A DNA stretch of 64,000 nt from Bacteroidales bacterium. Its GTDB lineage: Bacteria > Bacteroidota > Bacteroidia > Bacteroidales > UBA932. Both the position numbers and the translations under genes were made by a program. Shown piece by piece: positions 7,677-16,069 of the stretch; positions within the stretch are counted from its first letter, which is position 1, and each line of letters begins with the position of its first letter. The stretch spans positions 1 to 64,000 of the forward strand of contig JAAZIA010000002.1 of assembly GCA_012510445.1 (NCBI GenBank), in the 5' to 3' direction. The notes beneath the pieces are model-generated. The model saw only the letters and a list, made by a program, of their open reading frames with translations, did not search any database and was not told the origin of the DNA.

Positions 7677-9761
7677 TTACTTGAGGTATTTCTCCAGAAA
7701 ATCAAAGAAAACCCGGTTCCATAACATATTGTTCTGGGGCTTAAGGATCCAGTGATTTTCATCGGGAAACAACAGCATTTGAGCAGGAACCCCGTTCAAC
7801 CTTGCGGCATTGAACGCAGCCATGGCCTGGTCAACCGGTACACGGTAATCCAATTCTCCGTGAGTAATAAGGATGGGTCTGTCCCAATTTTGCACTTTTT
7901 TGTGCGGGGAGAGTGCGTAATGTCTTTTGGCCACCGGGTTGTTGTCCCAAGGAGCTCCTCCGTTGTCCCAGTGAGGGAAAAAGACTTCTTCCGTTGTCAT
8001 GTACATGTGTTCCTGGTTGAAAATACCGGCATGAGCAATAAAGGCAGCAAACCGTTCTTTGTGGTATCCGGCCAGTTGGAAAATGGAATAGCCTCCGTAA
8101 CTGGCACCTACGGCACCAATTCTGTTACCGTCTACAAAGGGTTCTTTTTTCATATGGTCTACGGCACTCAGGTAATCTTGCATGTTTTGTCCGGGATAGT
8201 CTCCGCTTATTTGTTCTGTCCATTCCTTGCCAAAAGCCGTAGTGCCTCTGCGGTTGGGCAGAAGAACAATGTAACCGTTGGCAGCAATCAATTGATGGCA
8301 CCAGCGGTACGACCAACTCTGGGAGAGGGTGCCTTGCGGCCCTCCTGTGCAGAATAAAACAACCGGATAAGTTTGCTCCGGATCAAAGTGGGGCGGATAT
8401 ACTACCCACATATGCATTTTCTTACGGTCGGTGGTGGTAACTCGGCGCTCTTCTACGCGTCCCATGGTCAAAACATCCAGCAGATGTTTGTTCTCATGGG
8501 AAAGTTGCGTGTACTCGCCCGACACTGGATCAATAGATACCAGCTCTGTAGGCATAGACAAAGAAACGTACGTACCTATGAGTTGTTCTCCTTCCGGTGA
8601 ACTTTCTATGACCTGTACAGGGCCACAATCGTACAGACCGTTGGTTACCTGACCAATGTTACCGGTAACCAGGTCCAGTACAAATACATGGGTTACACCT
8701 TCTGCACAGGAAGTGAAATACAACCCGTCGCTCTGGGGCATCCAAGTGGCTGCATTTACATTATATGGGAAATTGGCGGTCAGGTCTTTGATGGAACCGT
8801 CTTCAAAGGAGTATAGCATCAGTCGGTTTTTATCGGCCTCGTATCCGTCACGTTCCATACTGTTCCACACCATATATTGGCCACATGGTGAAAACAAGGG
8901 GGCTGTATCATAACCCATCATTCCTTCGCTCAGGTTTACTTCGTTGTTTGTTTCCAGATGGCGCAAATAGATATCGGTGTTGGTGGATACGGCGTAGGCT
9001 ACCCCTGTAAGTTTGCGGCAAGAATACGCAACGCTTTCTCCATCAGGACTCCAACTTAATTCTCCCATACCTCCAAAAGGAAGTGTTGGCAGTTCGTAGG
9101 GAAGTCCTTCCAACAGGTCTTTCTCATTGGAGAGGGTTGTTCCGTTGAAAGATGCAACAAAAGTATGAGGGATTTCTTCTACAAAGCTGTCCCAGTGCCG
9201 GTACATAAGGTCATCTATGATGCGTCCCGTAGCTTTATCTAATGACGGGTCCAGGTCTGTAGGTCTTGTGCCTGTGGGTACAAAGGACATAAACAACAGT
9301 TTGTCTTTTGTGGGAGACAGGCTGAATCCGGCTATGCGGCGCTCTGTTCCTTTAATATGCTTTTTCCCCGTTCCGTCTGCTTGCATAACCCATAGTTTGC
9401 CTCCACTTAAAAACAGTATACGGTTGTTGTCCAGCCAGCAAGCGTTGGATTCACTTTCCGGCGTATGCGTGATTTGGTGGTTATCACTACCGTCTGTATT
9501 CATAACAAAAAGCTCTCTGTTGCTTTTGTTTTGTTCCACAGAGTAGTAGCTGACGCCGTAAATTATTTTTTTTCCGTTGGGTGAGACTTGTGGGTCTGAA
9601 ACCCGACCCAATTGATTGAGTACAGAAGCATTCAGCAAGTCGCTGTCCGGGGTGGCTGTACTTTTTCCAATCAGGGGAGCTGCTTTTTGGGCGTTCCCGT
9701 TACATCCGGTCAGGGCAAAAGAGCCTGCAAATAACATAAGTATTATAATTATTCTATTCAT
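7677..9761 (-). CDS. S9 family serine peptidase lipoprotein (DPP5/acylaminoacyl-peptidase-like)
   Basis: A 694-residue prolyl-oligopeptidase-family enzyme that should release dipeptides or acylated residues from short peptides. A lipoprotein signal ends at LTGC (C20), so it is anchored to a membrane on the periplasmic or outer side. Residues 45-430 form a TolB/WD-like beta-propeller with repeated SPDG/SPTKD motifs. The alpha/beta-hydrolase domain has the triad S554 in GASYGG, D638 in GELDYRVP and H670 in DENHW. The layout matches the S9C group, including dipeptidyl peptidase 5 known from Porphyromonas. It is transcribed divergently from the 9833 gene. Confidence 0.92.
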   Translation of the reverse strand: MNRIIIILMLFAGSFALTGCNGNAQKAAPLIGKSTATPDSDLLNASVLNQLGRVSDPQVSPNGKKIIYGVSYYSVEQNKSNRELFVMNTDGSDNHQITHTPESESNACWLDNNRILFLSGGKLWVMQADGTGKKHIKGTERRIAGFSLSPTKDKLLFMSFVPTGTRPTDLDPSLDKATGRIIDDLMYRHWDSFVEEIPHTFVASFNGTTLSNEKDLLEGLPYELPTLPFGGMGELSWSPDGESVAYSCRKLTGVAYAVSTNTDIYLRHLETNNEVNLSEGMMGYDTAPLFSPCGQYMVWNSMERDGYEADKNRLMLYSFEDGSIKDLTANFPYNVNAATWMPQSDGLYFTSCAEGVTHVFVLDLVTGNIGQVTNGLYDCGPVQVIESSPEGEQLIGTYVSLSMPTELVSIDPVSGEYTQLSHENKHLLDVLTMGRVEERRVTTTDRKKMHMWVVYPPHFDPEQTYPVVLFCTGGPQGTLSQSWSYRWCHQLIAANGYIVLLPNRRGTTAFGKEWTEQISGDYPGQNMQDYLSAVDHMKKEPFVDGNRIGAVGASYGGYSIFQLAGYHKERFAAFIAHAGIFNQEHMYMTTEEVFFPHWDNGGAPWDNNPVAKRHYALSPHKKVQNWDRPILITHGELDYRVPVDQAMAAFNAARLNGVPAQMLLFPDENHWILKPQNNMLWNRVFFDFLEKYLK

Positions 9762-9781
9762 AACGTTGGTTTTTAGGTCTC

Positions 9782-9789
9782 CAAAATTA
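9782..9789 (-). promoter_or_regulatory. -7 box of S9 peptidase gene
   Basis: TAATTTTG on the minus strand, 20 nt before the ATG at 9761. It is 12 bp from the opposing plus-strand box at 9802-9809, forming a compact divergent promoter. Confidence 0.4.
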
Positions 9790-9801
9790 ACGAATTGTTT
9801 G

Positions 9802-9809
9802 TAAGTTTG
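9802..9809 (+). promoter_or_regulatory. -7 box of gene 9833-10744
   Basis: TAAGTTTG ends 23 nt before the ATG at 9833. No clear -33 TTTG at the normal distance. Confidence 0.4.
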
Positions 9810-9832
9810 GGAAATCTTTAAAGAAATATATT

Positions 9833-10744
9833 ATGAAACGTTTAGTAAGCGGGCTGTTTGTCTTAATAACCTTTACATTACAAGCTCAAAATATTAACCT
9901 GGAATTTAAACCGGTCAAAGGGGTGGAATACCCTATTTTTCTTGAAGTTAACCAGAGTACAACCCTTCGTGTTCCCATGATGGGAGATATGGTTACAGAA
10001 AGCGATCAGGTGCTGGAAGCCGTCATTACTTTGGAAGAAGAAACAGAGCAGGGGTATGTGATTGAGGCCTGCCTTACAAGGATTACTTTGCGAACCTCTG
10101 CACAGGGACAGACAAAGGTGTACGATTCTGAAGGGGAAGACGTGATGAGCCTGGCTATACGTTCTTTAATGGGTAAACCTTTTAGAATGGTTGTTTCTCC
10201 AAAAGGTTATGTTCTGGAACAACTGCCTGTGCCAGAAGGTATGTTTGATGCAGCAGACAGTACGCTTGCCACTCAATACGCACGCCGTCGCCGTGGAACG
10301 GCCATGGAAGAAATAAAGGCTATTTTTAGAGAGGCAACTATCAAAAGCGTTGTGGAATCCGGACTTACAAAATTTCCCGACAGAGCCTTGGGAGTTCCTT
10401 CTGTATGGACAGAAGAGGATGCCAGTGAAGAGTTGGGAGCTTTGGTGACCATGCAACAGCGGCTGACTGCGATAGAAGGAAACCATGCATTCTTAACGGC
10501 CAATATGGTAATCATGTCTGATCCCAATGCCAAAAAACAGGAGGGTCCGCAGCGGATAGAAAACATTTCCGGTAGCGGACAGGCTACGGCTACCATAGAT
10601 ACACATAGTGGATGGGTAGTAGAAAGTGAGGGAACTCAGAGCCTGAAAGGAGATTTTGTAATAGAGCAGGGCGGGATGGTTCAAGCCATAGATATGGTTA
10701 TGGAGGTAAAGACTAAAGTGAGTTCTACTGAAAGGAGACAGTAA
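9833..10744 (+). CDS. Exported protein, DUF6263-like
   Basis: A 303-residue protein with a signal peptide (MKRLVSGLFVLITFTLQAQ) and no further membrane segment. The rest is a predicted beta-rich domain with alternating hydrophobic strands, an Arg-rich turn (YARRRRG) near residue 150, and a C-terminal GSGQATATIDTHSGWV ... SLKGDF pattern resembling DUF6263 proteins of Bacteroidota. That family assignment is from memory and only moderately sure, and no enzymatic motif is visible. The last 20 bp overlap the convergent DUF4402 gene. Confidence 0.75.
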   Translation: MKRLVSGLFVLITFTLQAQNINLEFKPVKGVEYPIFLEVNQSTTLRVPMMGDMVTESDQVLEAVITLEEETEQGYVIEACLTRITLRTSAQGQTKVYDSEGEDVMSLAIRSLMGKPFRMVVSPKGYVLEQLPVPEGMFDAADSTLATQYARRRRGTAMEEIKAIFREATIKSVVESGLTKFPDRALGVPSVWTEEDASEELGALVTMQQRLTAIEGNHAFLTANMVIMSDPNAKKQEGPQRIENISGSGQATATIDTHSGWVVESEGTQSLKGDFVIEQGGMVQAIDMVMEVKTKVSSTERRQ

Positions 10745-11237
10745 TCTTTAAGTCTGTGTTATTGGAATAGATACCCGGCGGCTGGTTGGCACTAACTATC
10801 AAAGTGGCTCCTACCGCCACAGTGGTTTTTCCGTTGCTTCCCAATACTCCGCTGCTGGGAGAAATTACAAAAGCACCAACAGTCATAGTATTGTTTTGGG
10901 AGTCTTCAAGGGTAATTGTAGTTGGAAGGCTAGGAAAGGAAAAACTTTGACCGGCGCCTCCTTTCACTTCAAAACTGGCAACACTAAACGAGGTACCCAT
11001 CAAGCCCACACCCCCGGTAGCAGTACGGTTTCCATTGTCCGGGTTTATTATTACAGAGCCACCTCCATGAGGAATTATGTCCCCAAAAAGTAAATCGGTT
11101 ATTTTTGTTACTTCTGTAATTTCTATTAAAGTAATGGTTGCATCCCCTGCAGTACCACCGGAAGTTTGACCTTGCGCCAGAACAGAAGAAAGACCCGTCA
11201 GAAGGGCTGTTAGTAAAAATATTTTTAAGATCTTCAT
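10725..11237 (-). CDS. DUF4402 family secreted protein (copy 3)
   Basis: A 170-residue exported protein. The ATG at 11237 gives a clean signal peptide (MKILKIFLLTALLTGLSSVLAQ) and follows a canonical promoter; the longer frame starting at 11291 crosses that promoter. DUF4402 marks are DLLFGDI near residue 50, the GSVIINPDNGNR block, and a C-terminal VGATLIVSANQPPGIY with final beta strand. It is closer to copy 1 than to copy 2 by eye, even though it lies 10 kb away. Its 3' end overlaps the convergent gene by 20 bp. Confidence 0.84.
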   Translation of the reverse strand: MKILKIFLLTALLTGLSSVLAQGQTSGGTAGDATITLIEITEVTKITDLLFGDIIPHGGGSVIINPDNGNRTATGGVGLMGTSFSVASFEVKGGAGQSFSFPSLPTTITLEDSQNNTMTVGAFVISPSSGVLGSNGKTTVAVGATLIVSANQPPGIYSNNTDLKITVSFQ

Positions 11238-11261
11238 AGTGAATGGTTCCCCAAACTCCCA

Positions 11262-11307
11262 CAAAAGTAGGAATTTTGCTACAAAAAGCAAACAGCTTTC
11301 AACATAC
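11262..11307 (-). promoter_or_regulatory. Canonical promoter of DUF4402 copy 3 with upstream 11-bp element
   Basis: On the minus strand: TTTG at 11289-11292, 19 bp, then TACTTTTG at 11262-11269, giving a transcription start about 20 nt before the ATG. GTATGTTGAAA (11297-11307) lies immediately upstream of the -33 element, 27 bp from the -7 box, as at DUF4402 copy 1 (26 bp). Confidence 0.7.
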
Positions 11308-11408
11308 GGGGCAATTTGCTCATTAAAAGGTCATTATTCTTGAATCAATAATTTATAAAGCTACACGGAAAGAAGTGCCATTTCGTAATCTGGAATAATT
11401 TATTTTAC

Positions 11409-11438
11409 TTTGTCGGTTGCAAAGTTCGTGTAATTTTG
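11409..11438 (+). promoter_or_regulatory. Promoter of acpP-fabF-rnc
   Basis: TTTG (11409-11412), 18-bp spacer, TAATTTTG (11431-11438): an almost ideal Bacteroidota housekeeping promoter, 36 bp before the acpP ATG. Confidence 0.75.
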
Positions 11439-11474
11439 CTTTTAAAACTACATTTATTAACTAATCACTTAATT

Positions 11475-11720
11475 ATGGCAGTTAACATTGAAGAAAAAGT
11501 TAAGCAAATTATCGTGGATAAATTGGGTGCAGATGAGAATGAAGTTACCCCCACTGCTAACTTTACAAACGATTTAGGTGCGGATTCTTTGGATACCGTA
11601 GAATTGATTATGGAATTTGAAGAAGCTTTCGGCATCAACATCCCCGACGAGGCCGCTGAAAAAATCTCTACAGTAGGCGACGCCATCAAGTACATTGAAG
11701 ATAACGTTAAAGCCGAATAA
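11475..11720 (+). CDS. acpP: Acyl carrier protein
   Basis: An 81-residue acidic helical carrier for fatty-acid chains. Phosphopantetheine is expected on S38 in [11 protein letters not shown]. The ATG at 11475 is chosen because it begins the normal ACP helix ([13 protein letters not shown]) and leaves a 37-bp leader; the frame continues 13 codons upstream through the promoter. It is the first gene of the acpP-fabF-rnc unit, the standard order in this phylum, 21 bp before fabF. Confidence 0.97.
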   Translation: MAVNIEEKVKQIIVDKLGADENEVTPTANFTNDLGADSLDTVELIMEFEEAFGINIPDEAAEKISTVGDAIKYIEDNVKAE

Positions 11721-11741
11721 TTAACCAACCAACCAACTAAC

Positions 11742-12995
11742 ATGCAGCTGAAACGGGTAGTCATTACCGGTATAGGTACTATCAACTCTTTGGGGCATAA
11801 CGTTCCTCAATATTTTGATAACCTTCTGGCCGGGAAATCGGGTGCCGGCTGGATTACCCGTTTTGATGCTGCAAAATTCAAAACTCGTTTTGCATGCGAG
11901 ATAAAAGACTATAGTCCGGAAAAATTTGGACTTGACAAAAAAGAAGCTCGCAGGAACGATCCTTTTACCCAGTATGCTTTTATAGCTACGGAAGAAGCAT
12001 TAAAAGACAGCGGTTTGGATCTGGAGGGTATAGACAAGGACCGGGTTGGAGTTATTGTGGGATCCGGAATAGGCGGTATAGAAACATTGCTGGAAGAGAT
12101 CCGGCAATTCTATGTCGGCGGCATGGAACCCAGATTCAGTCCTTTTTTAGTACCCATGATGATACCCGACATAGCCTCGGGGATGATTTCCATGAAATAC
12201 GGGCTTAGAGGGCCCAACTACGCTACCGTCTCTGCCTGTTCTACTTCTAATCACGCTATGAGTGATGCATTTACACTCATCCGGCTGGGAAAAGCCAACG
12301 TGATCATTACAGGCGGTTCCGAGGCTCCCATCAACGTGGCCAGTATAGGTGGATTTAACGCCGCCAGAGCCATTTCTACAAACAATGCAGAACACATGAC
12401 CGCCTCCAGACCTTTTGATAAAACGAGGGATGGGTTTGTCATGGGAGAAGGGGCCGGCATTCTGATATTTGAAGAATATGAGCATGCAAAACGGCGCGGT
12501 GCCAAAATATATGCCGAGGTAGGCGGATCGGGCATGACAGCCGATGCATACCACATTACGGCTCCGCATCCTGATGGAGAGGGCGCCCGCCGGGTTATGG
12601 AATTAGCCATAGAAGAAGCAGGGTTAAAACCCTCCGACGTGGATTATATTAACCTACACGGAACTTCTACCCCTTTGGGAGATATTGTAGAAGCAAAAGC
12701 CATAGGGGACCTTTTTGGTGATCATGCCTACAAGATGAATTTGAGTGCAACCAAGTCCATGGCAGGGCATGCCTTGGGTGCAACAGGTGCTATAGAAATT
12801 CTGGCTTGTATTTGCGCTATGGAGCGTGATATGGTGCCACCTACCATTAACTTTAAAGAAGAAGATCCTGCTGTTGATTACAAACTTAATTTTACCTTCA
12901 ACCAGGCTCAGGAAAGAAAAGTACGTGTTGCCATTTCCAATACGTTCGGTTTTGGAGGGCATAATTCCAGCCTGTTGATTAAAAAACCGGAATAA
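11742..12995 (+). CDS. fabF: 3-oxoacyl-ACP synthase II
   Basis: Condensing enzyme of fatty-acid elongation, 417 residues, full length. It adds two carbons from malonyl-ACP to a growing acyl-ACP. The catalytic triad is C166 in VSACSTSNHA, H306 in LHGTSTPLGD and H343 in SMAGHALGATG, and the C-terminal signature NTFGFGGHN is intact. It directly follows acpP, its substrate carrier, and is separated from rnc by 3 bp, so the three are surely cotranscribed. Confidence 0.98.
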   Translation: MQLKRVVITGIGTINSLGHNVPQYFDNLLAGKSGAGWITRFDAAKFKTRFACEIKDYSPEKFGLDKKEARRNDPFTQYAFIATEEALKDSGLDLEGIDKDRVGVIVGSGIGGIETLLEEIRQFYVGGMEPRFSPFLVPMMIPDIASGMISMKYGLRGPNYATVSACSTSNHAMSDAFTLIRLGKANVIITGGSEAPINVASIGGFNAARAISTNNAEHMTASRPFDKTRDGFVMGEGAGILIFEEYEHAKRRGAKIYAEVGGSGMTADAYHITAPHPDGEGARRVMELAIEEAGLKPSDVDYINLHGTSTPLGDIVEAKAIGDLFGDHAYKMNLSATKSMAGHALGATGAIEILACICAMERDMVPPTINFKEEDPAVDYKLNFTFNQAQERKVRVAISNTFGFGGHNSSLLIKKPE

Positions 12996-12998
12996 ATA

Positions 12999-13715
12999 AT
13001 GATCTTCCGCCCGGCGGATAAAGACCCAAAAGATAAAGAATTAAGAAGAGCGTTGTACGATTGTTTTGGCTTTTGGCCAAGAAATCTGAAATTGTATAAA
13101 AAAGCGCTTACCCACAGATCTGCTGTGACCCGGAATAAAGACTCTAACGAAAGATTGGAGTTTTTGGGAGATGCTGTGTTAGGGATAATTGTGGGAGAAG
13201 CCGTTTATAAAAAATATCCGTTCCAAGACGAAGGATACCTTACCCAAATGCGTTCCAAGCTGGTGAGCCGTGATTCTCTAAATAGAATTGCAGGAAACAA
13301 TGAAATGTACCAATGGCTGAATGTTAAGGGAAAAGACATCAATTCGCGCCACTTGGCAGGAAATGCGTTGGAAGCTTTGGCCGGCGCCATTTTTTTAGAC
13401 GTAGGTTTTAGAAGGTGTAAAAAAATACTGCTTAGGTATTTGCTCACCTATATAGATTGGCAGGAGCTGGAGTGTATAGAAACAGATTTCAAGTCGCGCA
13501 TGGTAGAACGGTATCAGAAAAAGGGCAAAACGTTAACATTTAAGGTAGAAATGCTACCTCAACAATCCGGTAAACCTTCCGAGTTTCTAGCCAAGGCCGT
13601 TACAGACGGTTGTGTTTTGGGAACAGGAAGCGGATTTTCAAAAAAAGATGCAGAACAAGAAGCTTCACGACAAGCCTGGATGAGCGAATTCAAGCGCATT
13701 GGATCAGGCGATTAA
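12999..13715 (+). CDS. rnc: Ribonuclease III
   Basis: A 238-residue endonuclease cutting double-stranded RNA during rRNA and mRNA processing. The nuclease signature ERLEFLGDAVLG is at 51-62, with a second acidic site in GNALEALAGAIFLD. A double-stranded RNA-binding domain fills about 165-236, ending SGFSKKDAEQEASRQAW. Last gene of the acpP unit. No intrinsic terminator follows; instead the opposing tRNA-Lys gene ends 9 bp away. Confidence 0.97.
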   Translation: MIFRPADKDPKDKELRRALYDCFGFWPRNLKLYKKALTHRSAVTRNKDSNERLEFLGDAVLGIIVGEAVYKKYPFQDEGYLTQMRSKLVSRDSLNRIAGNNEMYQWLNVKGKDINSRHLAGNALEALAGAIFLDVGFRRCKKILLRYLLTYIDWQELECIETDFKSRMVERYQKKGKTLTFKVEMLPQQSGKPSEFLAKAVTDGCVLGTGSGFSKKDAEQEASRQAWMSEFKRIGSGD

Positions 13716-13724
13716 CAACTGGTG

Positions 13725-13797
13725 TGACCTCGGAGGGAATCGAACCCTCGACCCAATGATTAAGAGTCATTTGCTCTACCAACTGAGCTACGAAGTC
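13725..13797 (-). tRNA. tRNA-Lys (anticodon CUU)
   Basis: A 73-nt cloverleaf read from the minus strand. The acceptor stem is GACTTCG/CGAGGTC with one G-U pair, the D arm is GCTCAGTTGGTAGAGC, the anticodon stem AATGA/TCATT has loop CTCTTAA giving anticodon CTT, and the T arm contains GGTTCGATTCC. Discriminator A at 13725. The 3' CCA is not encoded (CAC follows). Confidence 0.95.
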
Positions 13798-13808
13798 TTG
13801 ATGGGGAG

Positions 13809-13838
13809 CAAAGGTACTATTTTTTCTTATTGCTGCAA
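13809..13838 (-). promoter_or_regulatory. Promoter of tRNA-Lys
   Basis: On the minus strand: TTG (13836-13838), 19 bp, TACCTTTG (13809-13816), ending 11 bp before the mature tRNA. The upstream half lies inside the last codons of the DUF4270 gene. Confidence 0.65.
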
Positions 13839-15164
13839 TACTGCGTAAGTAATCCGTATGTAAGGAGGTCTGTTGGAAAGATTTCCGTTAAACACCGTAT
13901 TGCGGTAGGTGAAGTTATCTACCTGATAGATCTCTCCTTGGTTGGTGGTGAAAGAATAAGTGGGTAAGATCCACAGGTTGTCCCTTTCTGTGATCTCAGA
14001 TTTTTTGACAAGGTCTTGAACGTAAGAAGTAATTTCGTACGTATACTCCCAATGCGTCCGGTTCATGGTTCCGCCGTGATTTTCCTGATTGATTTCTTTA
14101 AGAGGGCGGTGAACCACAAGAGAGTCGTTGGGGGATAGCGTACAAGGGTACAATTGGCCGGGTGCGTTGTTTACTGCGCTGTAATCCCCGTCAACAGGAA
14201 TGGCTACCGGCATGACCAATTGTGCTCGTGAAATGAGCAAATGGCTTGTTTGGAGCGGTGGGGTCTGCTGAACAGCCCAAGTATAGATCTGTTCTGCAAG
14301 AGCAGCTGCGTTTAGGCATGGTTTTACGCCGGCCAGACCTTCGTAATACAGGTGGTGATCCGGTTCTTTGTTTATCAGGTGGGACGATTCGTGTGACGAA
14401 ACATTATAATAGGTGTTGTACGTATTGAAAAAATACGTGATCAGGCTATCTCCTTTACCCGATGTATACTCCAAATATAGGTACGATTCTTCAATATCCA
14501 GGTAATTGATTCTGCCCCCGGGCTCTGACTCGTTGTACTTTTCGGTTGTAAAATAAAGTCCCTTGAACTTTTTGGCAAAATCGTCCGGGTTGACCCTTTC
14601 TACCGAATCTGCTTGCAAGAGTTCATAAGCGAACGAATCTTGGAACTCAACGTAAAGAGTATCTCCACCCAGAAAAACGTGCCCTGGTTTGCTTACGGGA
14701 ATAGGGTCTATATATGCCTCTGAAAAAGAGTTGTGATACACATCCAGGTGATCCAGATCTTTTACCAGCTTGTATATGTACACATTTTGCGGTATGTACC
14801 TTTCTTTAGCATCAAATATGGTAAACCCGCTAATGGGAATGTGGGAGTACATACGTTTTACTACCGGGTCTTCTCCGTATTCTTTTTGATAAGAAAAAGG
14901 GGCCAGTTGAACCACCCCGGAAGTGGTTGTGTTTCCAAACATAGGAGTAGTGACAGATCCGAACTCCAAGTAAGTGGGTAAGGACATGTTTAGACTGTCT
15001 GCATTGGCAGTAAACATGGGAGCTTCAAAATCTGCGGTGTAAATACGAATAACCTGATTGGCAGGAACAAGGTCTGAACCCATTCGGTTGTCAACCGTTA
15101 TGCAGGATACAATGGGTAGAAATAGGAGTGCAGCTATAAAGAAGCTGACGGGCCTAGCTGTCAT
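13827..15164 (-). CDS. DUF4270 lipoprotein
   Basis: A 445-residue lipoprotein with a signal ending IVSC, so it is probably anchored in a membrane. Its sequence matches DUF4270: after the lipobox comes NRMGSDLVPANQVIRIYTADF, followed by long beta-rich stretches and a conserved C-terminal NTVFNGNLSNRPPYIRITYA. The function is not established. It starts inside the last codons of the glycogen-synthase-like gene (ATGA overlap, 15161-15164). This pairing is one I recall from other Bacteroidales, suggesting a functional link. Confidence 0.85.
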   Translation of the reverse strand: MTARPVSFFIAALLFLPIVSCITVDNRMGSDLVPANQVIRIYTADFEAPMFTANADSLNMSLPTYLEFGSVTTPMFGNTTTSGVVQLAPFSYQKEYGEDPVVKRMYSHIPISGFTIFDAKERYIPQNVYIYKLVKDLDHLDVYHNSFSEAYIDPIPVSKPGHVFLGGDTLYVEFQDSFAYELLQADSVERVNPDDFAKKFKGLYFTTEKYNESEPGGRINYLDIEESYLYLEYTSGKGDSLITYFFNTYNTYYNVSSHESSHLINKEPDHHLYYEGLAGVKPCLNAAALAEQIYTWAVQQTPPLQTSHLLISRAQLVMPVAIPVDGDYSAVNNAPGQLYPCTLSPNDSLVVHRPLKEINQENHGGTMNRTHWEYTYEITSYVQDLVKKSEITERDNLWILPTYSFTTNQGEIYQVDNFTYRNTVFNGNLSNRPPYIRITYAVLQQ

Positions 15165-15994
15165 TTTTTGATACCTAATATTTGATCGTAAAAGCTGTTG
15201 TAGTCAGAGAGGTATGTGCTTTCAGGTTCTTGTGGATCAACGTAAGGTAAGACAGGAACTTTTCTGGACTTGACATATTCTGCAATAGAGTTGTCCACCT
15301 GCGGATGGGCCATAACTATACCGTCTGCATATTGTATAGCAGTTTTGGCTAGGTTCAGGGCGGTGGGTTGTTCCAGGTATTCCATGTCTTTGTTTGTTAA
15401 GCCGGGTACCATGATCTTAGAGCGCATGCTCTCGTTAAAGGTTTCTGTGTTAGTGAGATCGTTATAAAGGGAAACAATCACACGTGTATGCGTAAAGAGC
15501 GGATCGTCGCGGTAGGCCTTCTTTAGGTACATGGGCAGCAGGTGACTTAACCACCCGTGACAATGTACTATGGTAGGCTTCCAGCGCAATTTCTTTACGG
15601 TTTCCAACACACCGCGAGCAAAAAATATGCCTCTTTCATCGTTGTCTTCAAAAAAGACGTCGTTTTCATCCCTATAGATGAGTTTTCTTTGGAAGTAATC
15701 TTCGTTGTCTATGAAATACACCTGCATGCGAGCCGCTGTAATAGAGGCTACCTTGATGATTAAAGGACGGTCTATTTCATTGATAATAAGATTCATTCCC
15801 GAAAGCCGGATCACTTCATGAAGTTGATTTCTGCGCTCATTAATACAACCGTATTTTGGCATGAATAATCGAATTTCTCCTCCCGATTCTTGGATTGCCT
15901 GTGGCAGATAACGTCCCAGATAAGACATATCTGTTTGTGGCAAAAATGGAAGAATTTCAGAACTTACATAAAGGATTTTTTTTGCTTTGGCCAT
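15161..15994 (-). CDS. Glycogen/starch-synthase N-terminal-domain protein
   Basis: A 277-residue protein matching only the N-terminal (GT5, ADP-glucose side) half of glycogen synthase: KKILYVSSEILPFLPQTDMSYLGRYLPQAI, then VIVHCHGW-like IVHCHGWLSHLLP and a C-terminal strand. The C-terminal glycosyltransferase half that carries the nucleotide-sugar-binding Glu motif is absent, and the KxGGL loop at the N-terminus is not seen. It is therefore unlikely to make glycogen by itself. It is translationally coupled to the DUF4270 lipoprotein gene. The real activity is unknown. Confidence 0.8.
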   Translation of the reverse strand: MAKAKKILYVSSEILPFLPQTDMSYLGRYLPQAIQESGGEIRLFMPKYGCINERRNQLHEVIRLSGMNLIINEIDRPLIIKVASITAARMQVYFIDNEDYFQRKLIYRDENDVFFEDNDERGIFFARGVLETVKKLRWKPTIVHCHGWLSHLLPMYLKKAYRDDPLFTHTRVIVSLYNDLTNTETFNESMRSKIMVPGLTNKDMEYLEQPTALNLAKTAIQYADGIVMAHPQVDNSIAEYVKSRKVPVLPYVDPQEPESTYLSDYNSFYDQILGIKK

Positions 15995-16019
15995 AATTTT
16001 GTTACCCAGATTAATTACA

Positions 16020-16027
16020 CAAAGATA
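16020..16027 (-). promoter_or_regulatory. -7 box of the 15994 gene
   Basis: TATCTTTG on the minus strand, 25 nt from the ATG at 15994; no clear -33. Confidence 0.4.
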
Positions 16028-16049
16028 ATAAAATTCTTAGACTTTTCGT

Positions 16050-16057
16050 TATCTTTG
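16050..16057 (+). promoter_or_regulatory. -7 box of ftsX operon
   Basis: TATCTTTG ends 12 nt before the ATG at 16070, predicting a very short leader; no clear -33. Confidence 0.45.
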
Positions 16058-16069
16058 AATCTTGTAACC

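Noticed and set aside
12147-12610. Minus-strand frames opposite fabF
   Set aside because: fabF is complete with catalytic residues; these frames have no recognisable features.
15890-16069. N-terminal extension of FtsX to 15890
   Set aside because: It runs antisense to the neighbouring gene and through two opposing -7 boxes; the ATG at 16070 gives the normal FtsX start.
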